Origin: Acanthosoma haemorrhoidale
Taxonomy: Eukaryota; Arthropoda; Insecta; Hemiptera; Acanthosomatidae
Assembly: GCA_930367205.1 (NCBI GenBank)
Contig: OV884011.1
Location: 36,097,754 to 36,161,753, forward strand
Reading direction: 5' to 3'
DNA: 64,000 nt
In this document: positions 31,205-43,600 of the stretch, in pieces
Numbering within the stretch: position 1 is the stretch's first letter
How the letters are laid out: every line of letters starts with the position of its first letter
The notes under the pieces: generated by a model
What the model was told of the DNA's origin: nothing
The model's database searches: none
What the model saw: only the letters and a program-made list of their open reading frames with translations
Program-made: the position numbers and the translations under genes

Positions 31205-32215
31205 CTATGCCAAACAAACCAATACAAAGAGTGTAATGGAATGGTACGATTGATTTATTACCCCATCAGCCTCTCCCACATTAGGAACTAATAATTCAAC
31301 CTTCAGCTGTTCGATGTGAATATCGAGTGTTCCACTTTTATCTGTGGTAGAATTCAAATCACCTTGGGTTTTTGGCCTAATAAGGTACAAAGAGTAGTAT
31401 TCATTGGAGCAAGTCCATTTGGACGAACGATGGAACGATTGCAGTTTTTCTGGGGTTATGTAGTTTTCAAGAACAAACATTTTTGTGATTCCCAATATCC
31501 AAACATACATTGGTGCTTCTAAAATTTATCACATCCGGATTCCATGGCACGAGGCCGCACTTACGAAAACCGTTGGCTACTGTCGAATTTGTTTTTTTTT
31601 TGTCTTGAACTAGCTTCAACAGTCCGGAAAGAATAAAATTGTCCTCAAAACTGGGACATCAGATGGATTTATACGCCACTCTAGCATCTTAATTTTCCAG
31701 CATTCTTTTATGGTTCGTAAAATTGGCAAAACTTGCTTCTTGGCAAAACTTGCTAACCTGAATGGCCAAGTGAGAAGTGTCCCCACCCAAAATGAAAATT
31801 ACTGGCAAAGTATCAAAGAAATAAACCATAGCTAGAAATAGTTGCCCATGTACTCAAAGAAGAGGGAACCGTCCATCCTTACAGATTCTGATTTCTCCAT
31901 GTACCAGCCATTCGGTAAACCAGAAGCGATGTGGTAGGGAATAAGTTCATATTTCAAGATTACAAACAGACGAGCTAAATTTCCAGTAGCACTAACCTCT
32001 AATAATACGGCCAAACATTCTTTATCGTCAGAGTTGACTTTCTGGTGAACTGTCTAGTTACCTTTTGCGAGCAAGACTTTATTTCCTTTGGGAGACAGGA
32101 AAAATGCAGTTCCATCACCATTGAAAACGTGGCACGGGAAACGTAGATTCAAACCCATTATTATTAAAGTAAATTTTCACTTCATGATACCAAGCATGCA
32201 GCTTTTCTTTGGCGT
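31205..32215 (-). pseudogene. Tigger/jerky-type DDE transposase remnant
   Basis: Minus-strand frames encode ASDAKEKLHAWYHEV, NGDGTAFFLSPKGNKVLLAK, ECLAVLLEV, GLPNGWYMEKSESVRMDG, VIFILGGDTSHLA and a C-terminal GLVPWNPD. The order matches the DDE domain of CENP-B-like transposases. At least three frameshifts or stops break it. The second catalytic motif (normally DGHxSH) has decayed to GDTSH. Confidence 0.8.
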
Positions 32216-32514
32216 CGGAAGCTCTACTAATTGCAAATAAATTTCATAAAATTATTACTAGGCACGGATATTTCTTATCAGGCATATATTATTTAGAAAA
32301 TGTATTCTCTATTGTCATTTTTGTAGTCTAAAATGACTCTAACCTCTCTAAACTCGATATTTGTAGGTGAATTAATTAGCAAAAGCAAAAATTAAATTCA
32401 CCTTTAAAATTAACATTGAGAAACAAAGATTTCTGGAGGTTATACTACGAAAATATGGCAATTATAGTGGGAATACTTCATAAATATAGTTTTGTTTCAA
32501 TTATCAAACATGAC

Positions 32515-32918
32515 TGTAGCGACCGCTAACTACATAAGATAAATCACCCTATACTCTATTGCATATATATTGTAAGCAAAAGTAAAATAACATGAACTAA
32601 ATGTATTATAATCAAATGTAAATCATTGTAAAAGTGTTAAGCAATAAAAGGCGGAAGCCAACTAAGTCATAAACGAGAAAAGGTCACCAGCTGGGAGTCA
32701 TAAACATGAAAGGGTCACCAGCTGGCAGTCATAAACTTGAAAGGGTCCCCAGCTGGTAGTCATAAACAGTCATAAACATTAACAACCCTTCCAAGTCACA
32801 CGAGAATGAGTCACCAGCTGGCAGTCATATACATTAACAACCCTTTTAAGTCACACGAGAATGAGTCACCAGCTGGCAGTCATAAACATTAACAACCCTC
32901 GCAGCCTCCCAGCCGGAA
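32515..32918 (+). repeat. Truncated LTR, family C, with internal tandem repeats
   Basis: It starts TGTAGCGACCGCTAAC like the 22-kb copy and follows it through the poly-AT segment and AGCAATAAAAGGCGG. From about 32,665 to 32,900 it consists of repeated units around AGTCATAAACATGAAAGGGT and GTCACCAGCTGG. The normal 3' end is missing. It ends about 410 bases before the nudC start codon. Confidence 0.8.
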
Positions 32919-33329
32919 GTAGTAGTAATATTATTTAAAATAGAATATGAAAAGGAAACTAACACTGCGGTAATAATAAGATTGGCATCAAAAAGAAAAG
33001 AGGCTAATGAACATTTATTTTTTTGAGTTTATATTATTTCGCGCCAAACAAATATAGCATGTATGACATGAATGAGTAATTTTATAAAATTCTATTATAT
33101 TTGTTGTTCTATTTATAAATTAATAAAGGTTAATATAAACATGCCTAGGGATATATTGTCAAAAAAAATTAAATACTTGATAGTTATTAGTCATAGTTGT
33201 TTGCGGGCTCCAAGCGAAGGTTACACTAGGACATTCACCGCCTTTGTTTTGCGAACTAGCGTTACCATTAGTTCTAAAGGATATTGTTTGATCATTAGAT
33301 TTTCAAAGTAACTTAGAATACAATTCAAA

Positions 33330-33404
33330 ATGCCTTCGGACGAACAAGAGAAATTCGATGGGATGCTCTTGGCTATGGCTCAACAGCATGAAGGAATCAA
33401 GGAT
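33330..33404 (+). CDS. nudC: nudC exon 1
   Basis: ATG at 33,330 starts [20 protein letters not shown]; the exon ends at donor GTAAGT in phase 0. The start agrees with the conserved [14 protein letters not shown] block. A truncated LTR lies about 410 bases upstream. Confidence 0.95.
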
Positions 33405-36400
33405 GTAAGTCGGTAACCTGTGCTATTGTCTGAAATCCTCATGTTAATTAATTTATTATGTATCTGTTAACATTTAGTTAAAGTGATGTCAGTAAAAGAT
33501 AATGTTAACAACTTATTCAGGATAGGGGTTGTTCTAATAAAGGAACAGCTTACATATTGCTCTGTTATGTATGATTTTGTTATTTTATTTACTCATGTTT
33601 TACTAAGAAGGATATAATTTTTTGTAATTTGAATTTCGAAATTTTAAGACTGTTTACCAGTTGCTGTGTGGTGATCTCATTATTGGTTTGTTTTATTGAT
33701 TATTCTGTAGGCAAGCTAATAAGCTTGGAAACCAAATTAACAAAATTTGTGTTCAGCATTCCTTTAACTATTCTCACTTCACTTTTAGATTATAATAGTT
33801 AATCTAAAGATAATTAGCCTCAGCGTTTTTTCAAATCAACAGTAGATGACATTATATTTTTTTTAATTTATCAATGACTTATTAAGAGATACTTTTAGGA
33901 CTATGGAGCATGTATTTCATAAATCCATTACTTTAATTATGCTTATGTAATGATATAGAAAAACTGCTCAAAAATGTTTCATTTATTTCTTATCCTATCA
34001 CTATCTCTGAAAATAGCCTTCTAAAGAATTAAAAATAATTTAAATAGTTAAAATACGGACTAAAACAACTGTTACACTGTCACAACCTGTTAAGATCCGT
34101 GTACCTTTATATATTAATCTGTTTTAATCCATAATTTTTTTTAACCAGATCACTGCTTTATTCAATTAGCCATGCATTTATCATTGTGAGGCTAGGTGAA
34201 CCCCAACCAGATCTTTCATTCAAAGAAAAACTTCTATTCGCAAAACTAGAGGGACGGTTTCATGAGTAAATACTCATGACAAACAAGTTTGTTATACATT
34301 TTTGTGCGTTACTTGCCAGAATTTTATGTGAATGGTTACTTGAAGCAATTGTCACTGGTCTTTCAATTAATTGAAATATTTTTTCAATTTTAGCATCAAG
34401 AGGAGTAGATCTAGTGAAGGCGTATTATTGGGAGAATATAATTTTTTAAGTTTTAATCCTCAGATTATTATTCTATTTTGATACTACTTCCCGAGAAACT
34501 TCTTTCTTTTAACTCACTGAACTGCTACTAAGAACTGTTCATTGGGCTTGTGGGCTTATTTAGCAGTGTATATTAAAAAATTTTCAGGCATTATTAATAG
34601 TTGACAATCAAGATATGGTTCATTACTTGTGAAGTTTATTTATAATGATGTGAGAATAGAATATCTAAACACATCTCTATGCTAGAACAAGGCTAGGACC
34701 TTATAGGTTAAAAACTTAATTTCTTTAAAAATATTTCTACTGTTTTGGTATTTTGCCCTGCAAGGTAATTTTATTTTTCGATAGGTAATAGGTAATCGAT
34801 GGGCGATGCCATAGATTTTAGAAAAGAGTGGCATCTTGCAGATGCCAACCCTTGGGTAACGTCCTACCCCTGAGGTGTATAAAATGGACTACATAGTTAT
34901 GACTGAAGTCTGCAATGATCTTAGTGGGCATCTTCCTTGGTAAAGTACTTAGAGGTTTTACTGTACTTAAAATTAATTTTTTGGTTAAAGACGCACCTCG
35001 CTTTGGCAGGCCAACTGAGATTAACAGCGACAAAGTGAAGGAATTAGTCGACTCCAATCCCCGTTATACAACTAGGGAGGTCGCAGTTATCCTTAAAATA
35101 TCCAAATCAAGTGTTGAAAACCATCTGCATCAACTTGGCTACGTGAGCAGGCTCAATGTTTGGGTTCCCCATCAACTTAGTGAGGCTAACCTCGCCCAAA
35201 GGATTTCCATCTGCAATTTGTTGCAGAAACATGAAGAAAATGATCCTTTTTTGAAGACAATGATGACAGGGGACGAAAAGTGGATCGTCTATAACAATAT
35301 GGAGCGAAAACGCTCATGGGGAAACACGGCGAATTACCACAAACAACCCCCAAAGAAGGTTATGCTCTCAATTTGATGGGATTGGAGGGGTGTTGTCTTT
35401 AACCAACTTCTTTCCACGAACAGGACCATCAATTCAAATGTGTACTGTGACCAGCTGGACAAATTAAATGCAGCGATCCACCATAAGCGTCTAGAACTTC
35501 CCAACCGTAAGGGGATTGTCTTCCGTCACGACAATGCCAGACCGCACACTTCTTTGCAGACATGTGAGAAGTTACTGGAGCTTGGCTGCGAAGTTTTGCC
35601 GCACCCTCCATATTCGCCCGACCTTGCACCTTCAGATTTCCACCTGTTTCGGTTTCTTCAAAATTCATTAAATGGACAGACCTTCAACTCTGAAGAAGAT
35701 GTAAAAATCCACTTGGAAAATTTTTTTGCCAGTAAAGACAGGAAATTCTTTGAGCATAGAATTATGAATCTGCCCATGAGATGGCCGAAAATACTGGAAC
35801 AAAACGGCAATTATATCATTGATTGAATAAATCGCTTTGTGTTTAAAAGTTGTGTCTTATTTTTGCTTAAAAAACCGAACGGACTTTTTGGTCAACGCAA
35901 TATATTATTAAAATATTTATTATCATATATTTTAATTATATATTTTTTATATAATTTATATTTTATTTTTAATCTTTATATTTAACTTTGATCTTTTACT
36001 TTATCTTAAGGTTCTGGTAATAATAATAGGATAATTCTGGCAAAAGGAAAAATTGTTTATTTACACATTGATTTAAAGGTTGAATATACATTTAAACTAC
36101 GTACGTAATAAAATGACATTATTAAACTAAACTAAAATTAAAATTGTACCTTATTACTAAACGCGAGACTGGCCAGCTTTTCTGTTGAGCGTCCTTATCT
36201 GCGTTCTTCCTTTGTCTGGTGCGTAGCGTGGTCCGGATAGCGTCTTCTTTGTCTTGAGCGTCCTTTGTTCTCGATGCGTACCTCGTTGCGTGCCGGGTGA
36301 AAGTGAAAAAGGAGCCAGCTTCTTCCTAGCTCTCGTCTCCTGGGCCCCTGATAAAAGAGTGAGCTTACCGGTATTCTATCCCTCTCTTCGTCCTTTCCGC

Positions 36401-39400
36401 TGCCTTCTTGATACTTTTTTAACTGGCATTGGACAACCAGTTGTTTAGGATATTTATACTTTTCTTGTTTTGAAGTTATTAAATTAAATATTTATATTTA
36501 ATTATTGATATTATTTTTATTATAAATATTAATGGTAGATACAACGCAACGAATAGTGTTTAAACATTCATGAATCGTGATCCACGAGTCGTATATTGTT
36601 CATTCATGCTCGCTAATTTCGAGTTTATCTCAAAAATACCATCAAAAATCACCACATCAAAATATCACAACAATATATTGTTATGTTTTTTATCTATATT
36701 GTTTATATTTAAATTAATCTGAGGTTTTAAGGTTCTGTTAATATAAAAAAGAATTCTGGCAAAAGGAAAATTGTTTAATTACATTACTTTTCATTAATTC
36801 TTATATACAAGCACGTCTGTGACAAATTACAATGGTTTATTAACTAAATTTTCAATTTACCTTAATATTACTTGCGACTGGCCAGATTTACTAAATTTTA
36901 TGTCCTTCGGCGAATTCTTTTTTTGTTGCTTTGTTTGTTGTTTTACGCAATCAGTGAACGTCCACTGCTATCATCTCAATCCTTCTTCTTTTACAAACTC
37001 TTCTTCCATCTACTGTTCTTCCATATGCTTGTCTCCTGGGATGATCAAAAAGAACAAGACTCACCTTGTCTCCTGGGAGGATCAGAAATAACAAGACTTA
37101 CCTCCTGCTCTCTTGTCCTTTTTACACTCGTCTTTTTCCTTGCCTTCTTGATTTTTGCATCCTTCTATCTTCCAATGCCAGTTGTCTTAAATTTTTTAAC
37201 TTTTCTTATTTTAAAGTTAACAAATCCAATAATAAAATATTTGACTTTAATCATTGATTTTATTTATGACAAATATTAATATTATACAACGGCAGCAAAT
37301 AATGTCTGTACATTCATAACCATGATCCACAGGTCGTTTACTGCCCTTTTATGCCCGCTAATTTCAAATCAAAAGCAACATCACAAATTCACAACATCTA
37401 AATATCAAAACAATATATGTATGTATATATTTAAATAAATGATGTTTCATTTTTTATTAAATTTACTAAATTACATTAAAGCTAGTACTTGAGTTAATGT
37501 ACAAGATAACAAACAAGTTAACAATAAATTAATACTTTGTACTTTTTTTTGCAGCTTTTAGACACCTTTTTTAGTTTTTTGGCAAGGAAGACTGACTTTT
37601 ATATTGGTGCTCAAAGAGAAACTGCTAAGGCTGTAAGTTTCATAAAATAATATCATTTTCAAAACTATTTTTAAGTTACTTTATTATATTCCTGTTAAAA
37701 AAAAATTAACTACTATTTATTAATTATTTATAAGGTTTGTCATAAAAATAGCCCTTAATGTGTTAGTGGTAGCCAGTTTATATCATCAGTACCTTTGGTA
37801 GTTTTCACACTTAATAAATTTATTTGTTTTTTTAATTGAAATCATTATGTTTGGTTTAACCTCTATGTTATATTAGTTGGTTTTAGATTCATTCGAGAAA
37901 CATCAGTCGAAAGCAAACTTGACAGTAGAAAAGAAAAAAATAGAAAATGCTGAGGCCGAAAAGAAAAATAAAGAGAAGCTCGCCGCTAAACCTACGCCTA
38001 AAGTGATGGAAATAAGTGATGAAGAGGCCAAACTGATCGAAGAACAGGTAAACCAAGTATATATGTATAATCATATAATCAATTTTTTGCATTAAAACAA
38101 TCCTATTATGGTACATAACCACCAAATGCAAAACATTCCTTTTTAGTCATTTAGCGCACCTAACATATATGTGGGTGAATTGAATGTTGTTATGTGTTGT
38201 GTGTTTCCACGCTTTGGAAAAAACCCCTCTCTCTAGTTTCATTTGGCGTGAGTCCATGGTAGACAGCTCTGAAGAAAGCAGCTCAAGCCGTGGAACAAGT
38301 ATCTCTGAAGGGAAACCAAGTAAGCTGCTGGAAGTACCATGGATGGATGGAGACAAAGTTTAACACTTACAATGACATCTTTGGGACAGATATTATTACG
38401 TTTTTTATCTTTTATATATTTTATATTTAACTTTAATCTGAGGTTCTGTTAAAATAAAAAGGAAACTTCTGGCAAAAGGAAAGTTGTTTATTTACAAATT
38501 GATTTATGGTTAATATACAAATAAGTACGTACGTAATAAAATAACACTGTTAAAAACTAAAGTTAAATTGTACCTTATTATTATCACGACTGGCCAGTTT
38601 TTCTTTATGGTGCTTCCTTTGGTGAATTTTTCTTTGTTCCTTTGTTCATGGCTGCAAGGCGTGTGATTCCCTTACGTCTCGTTGTCATCTTGGTTGGTGC
38701 CGAGCGTGGTCCTGGTACGTCTTCTATGGTTGCCAGGTTAAAATGAATGAGAGCCATCCCGGGGTGATCCTAGCTTTTATACGCTCTGTTGTCATATTGG
38801 ATCTGTTAACCTCTTTGGTTTTCCAATGCTCGTTGTCTCATATATGATTAACTTTGCTTGTTTTAAAATTAACAAATCCAATACTAAATTATTTATATTT
38901 AATTCTTGATATTGTTTATATGATAAATATTAATAGTAGATACAACGCAACGAATAGTGTTCAAACATTCATGAATCGTGATCCACGGGTCGTATACCGT
39001 TCATTTATGCCCGTTAATTTTGAGTTTATCTCACAGGCAACATCAAAACTCACAACATCAAAATATCACAACAATATGTTATCTATATACTTTATTCATA
39101 TGATCTAGCCAATTAACAGATATTAAATTTTGAAGAATTCAGTTGCCCGTAGTTGTAATTATTTTCATTAGTTTTAATTTGTTATTTTGATTAGTTTTAA
39201 TTTGTTATTTTGATTAGTTTTAATTTGTTATTTTGATTAGTTCTTATTATGTTATTTTTATTAGTTTTAATATTAGTTGTTTTCACTGGGTGACCACTTT
39301 TTCTTATATTATTACTTATTTCATGTGTAAATATATATCATTCTGGGTTAATGACGCGTAATATATTCAATTTATGAACCCCCATGTATACAGTACACAG

Positions 39401-40642
39401 TTTTAATTTAAGTTCCTTTTGTCTCGATCTGGGATGCTTGTTTATATTCACCTATAATCTTCTACATAAACATTTTCTCTTAAATAATCTAGCTATACTT
39501 AATGATGCGAGAATTAATTAAATAAAACTGAATGCTTGGAGTCCATGAAATCTGAAATATTAGGAAGTGATTTGAAAACTTGATCTTTTTAAATTTGTTT
39601 TATGAGGCTGTTGCCTGGTATAACATGTCTTGACATGTAGGTATCTCTAGGGTATCTACTATCAAAGACTGTAAGATTGTTCCGATTGCTTAGATGTGAG
39701 CAGTGGAAGCAATGAAATTTATAAATATGAAAAATTACAAATCACATGAAGAGAAGAAGAATAAATACGAGGAATAATTAATATTTAAAATAAAAGTAAA
39801 TTACTAATTAATTGAACCTTTTAATCAATAATAGAAATACAAATTTATACAATAAAAAACATGATCACCTTCAACCTGATTGACGAAGTTGAAGGAGGAC
39901 GCAGAAATGAACCAATGGGTGACAGACAAGAGGAGCAAGCTAATATGCCATACATTTAACAGGTCAATGATCCCCAAACCATTTCTGAGGTCGGAGAAGC
40001 AGAAGAAGATGAAGTCTGTGAAGCACTTCCATCAACACCGGGTACTATGAGCTGAACCAGGGTAGGTGCTATATGTGTCCTCAAAAATTTTTTACAAAAA
40101 TCAATCATACTTGTTGTGCTTGTAAAAAATAGGAATATTAACAACATAGGACACAAAAAATTAAGTGTGAATAATTTTTCTTATCTAGTGAATTATTACT
40201 GAATATCTGTGTTTTTTAAATGGTTAAAAACGCTTATCGCTTTAATAATCAAACTTAAATATAAAATTTTTATATCAAACCTTCCCTTTATAATTTTTTA
40301 ATGATTTTTTGCAATTAAATACTTTAATGTGAAAAAAAAATTCCCAAAATATTCATGATCAAAGGTGGAAAACATGTAATTTTTAAAAGCATTAAATAGA
40401 ACTTTTATCTGGGTAGTTACCGCCTACCATTCCATATTTTATCAATCAATCTTCGGCGTCAGTATAGAAAGAGGGGGCTAGTTAACAACCCCGCAAGAGC
40501 TCACTATGGGCACGGATGTAGTAGCCCCTGATTGGCCAAAATAACGATCATATGATTGGGTGAAATAAAAAGCTCCCATTTGCTGTAGGCAGGAATGACC
40601 TGGTAGAAATTCTGACAGCTGGAATCAGACACTTGAAGTGAA

Positions 40643-40697
<55 letters not shown>

Positions 40698-43600
40698 GCC
40701 TCTGCACTTGTTGTTCTGCTCGAATCATGGCTTTCTTATTTAATTACCTCTGTACATATCCTTAACCTTGCTATCTGGAAGGTTTTCGCCTACCCTCAGA
40801 TACCTAGTGTGAACTTGTAGTCATTCCAAGACCACGTAAAGCTTCCTTTAATACCTAGCCTGTACCTCTTCTTCTGAACATAGTGGACTGTCGGAGCCCA
40901 CCTTCTAAGCTCTTATGGCATCAGATCAATAAACAAATACGAATTAAGCTGATCGCCGACTAGTCCGCCAGCAAAGGTCAGGTTTATTTATCTCTTTCTG
41001 GTGCCCACTGGTTAGTGGCTGGGTCAACCAGAACTCACCCGGTGGGTGCTCTTGACAGGGATGTTATATGCCTGATATAAGGGACACATATATTTTGCTT
41101 GTTGAAGTTGTATAATATACATGCCCTGACATTTAGGTATCTCTATGGCATCTACTATCAACGACTGTAAGTAACTGTTTAGTTTAACATCAGACCTTTA
41201 TCGAAGGGATGTCCCATATATGTCTCACCTAGAGATTTGTCAAGATTCAATTTTTATTGTGGACATAGTGCTTGGCATTTTTAAAGGGTTTTGGTTAGTA
41301 GAGTCTAGTTTAATTTTTCTCCAATTATTTGGTGTTGAGAAGTTCACCACCGGAGGTAATTTTTTGGAAGTTTGACAGCGACTGAGCCTGTGATGTAATC
41401 GCGGTGAGGTAGGCAGAACTAGGTAAGTGTGGTGAGGGCCAGGTACCTTGGTATGATTCATTTGGTTGGGGTTTCTTTGTTCTCACTTGTAATGTATGGA
41501 ATGGAGTATTTGTTATGCTGCAGACTTATATATAAATGGAAGACCCGCAAACAGGAATAAATGTTAATTAACAAATCCATTACAAGCCCAATATCTGTAT
41601 AACTCTTTGTGTTTCTTGTACAAACACATGTTCACTGATTGCAGTTATTAAGTAAGAGTCATTTTGTTTACACTGTCTACTTTACCAGTGCTCACCGGAG
41701 TCCCCATTTTATATTTCATTTGTTCTAAATTAAGCGACTCATTGCGTATTGTTTGTTGAAGTTGTGTCATATGGTCGTTAGTATCCTAGTTCTTGGTTTA
41801 ATGTGGAAATTACCATATCTTATCTTTCCTATCCCTTATTTTAAGTACACAGCTTCTACATCATTGCAAGAGTTGTGATTTTGTTTGTGACTAAAGATTC
41901 ATCAATACCAGAAGATGTCTAAATATTTTAATTACTTGCATCACCTCTACATGCATAGTTTTAGGTCTGCTTTTGGAAAATGATATGGGTTTTATTTTAT
42001 TATTACTTATTTTAATTTTCCATTTAGATTTGAACATAACTTAATTTAGAAGTAAGCCTATTCAACATGATTTCTGTTCTATATGATGACATACAAAAAT
42101 CTGTATTGTCCGCAAAAATATAATTTGATGTCTTTAAAATTCCAAATCTAATTTATATTGTATAGTTAGGCGAAATTACTAACCCTTGAAGAAGACAGTA
42201 AAATATTGCTCTTTTAGATGATTTTACATCATAATTGAGAACTATGCCAATTTATTTATGTTATTAGACAAAAGTTGATTACCAGTTGATGTTTTTAAAG
42301 TTAGAAAGCCTCTCCCTTGAGACTTATGAATGATGTTTGAAACATACTGTTCTTGTCAGCGTCATGTCCACACTAAACATGAAGGAGCTGCCAAGACTTG
42401 GCTAGTGAAACATAACAGTAAACATGAATCATTTTATTTCACTAGGGCATGTTGAATAAATGAAATTTGCTAACAATACCTTCTTAGGATTAAAGTTTTA
42501 GCAATATATGTGATAAATCTGAGTCATAAAAATTAATAGTGCACCCTTGTCATTTGTTTTATCACAACTCATTCTGATGGTGGTATTTTTTTTCCACAGG
42601 AAGAGAAGAAGAGGAAAGCAGAGGAAGAAGAACTTTCGAAACCAATTACCTCCGCAGAAAATGAAGAAGATGAACAAGACAAAGGGAAGTTATTGCCGAA
42701 TGCAGGAAATGGTGCTGATCTTGAAAATTATCGATGGACGCAAACTCTTCAAGAGCTTGAGGTAAGTGACAATCAAGGTCTCACTCACCTTTTTATTCTA
42801 ATTTATTCCCAACTAATGAAACCAAAAGCTTGTGGTTGATGTTTATTTGTATGTCATGAGTTTATTTCTAGGATTTTTGTTTCACTATTTTGCTACAGCA
42901 ATTATTGTTTTGTGGATTTATTTGTTATATATGTAAACATTATTCATATCAGGTCGAGTCATAAGTAACTTCCGATGCAGCTAAGTAGAATCTATTGTTC
43001 GTATCTACCCGCTATGAGTTACCATGACAACAAGTTTTTGTTTTCACTATATAGACGAAGCTTCAGTTAGTCTTTTGTCAACTGTTTTGTGTGATACACG
43101 TTACGTTAAACTGTTTTTTTTAACCTCTGAAATGGAGAGTCAAAAATTACATATTTGTCATGTAATGCTTTGCGAATTTAAACAAGGCAATAGTGCTAGG
43201 GCAACAGCTGAAAAAATATGCAGTGTGTATGGTGTAGGACTAATAACTGATCAGGCAGTTAGAAATTGGTTTATAAAATTTCGTTCTAGAGATACGACCT
43301 TAAAAGACAAACCGAGGGCAGGACCAAAAAGATATTGTACATTTAGGTACGCTTCTATTGAGTTTCTGCATTATTTTACTGATTTCTTAAACCAAATAAG
43401 TATTAAAAATTTTTTTTTATATTTTGTGCTAATTGCAGCAAATATGTACTCAATTATTTTTTCAAATACACTTAAATAATAGGGTTGCAATAATCTAGTT
43501 CTAGTTGCAGTCTAAAATCTTCCGAAGTATAAGGGCACCTCAAATGTTACATATCTCAATTAAAAAGGGCCATGCCCTTCCCCCACCATTTGCTTATTTA

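Noticed and set aside
32665..32900. Regular repeats near 32.7 kb as a CRISPR-like array
   Set aside because: The repeats are contiguous and of uneven length with no unique spacers, lie inside an LTR copy, and the genome is eukaryotic.
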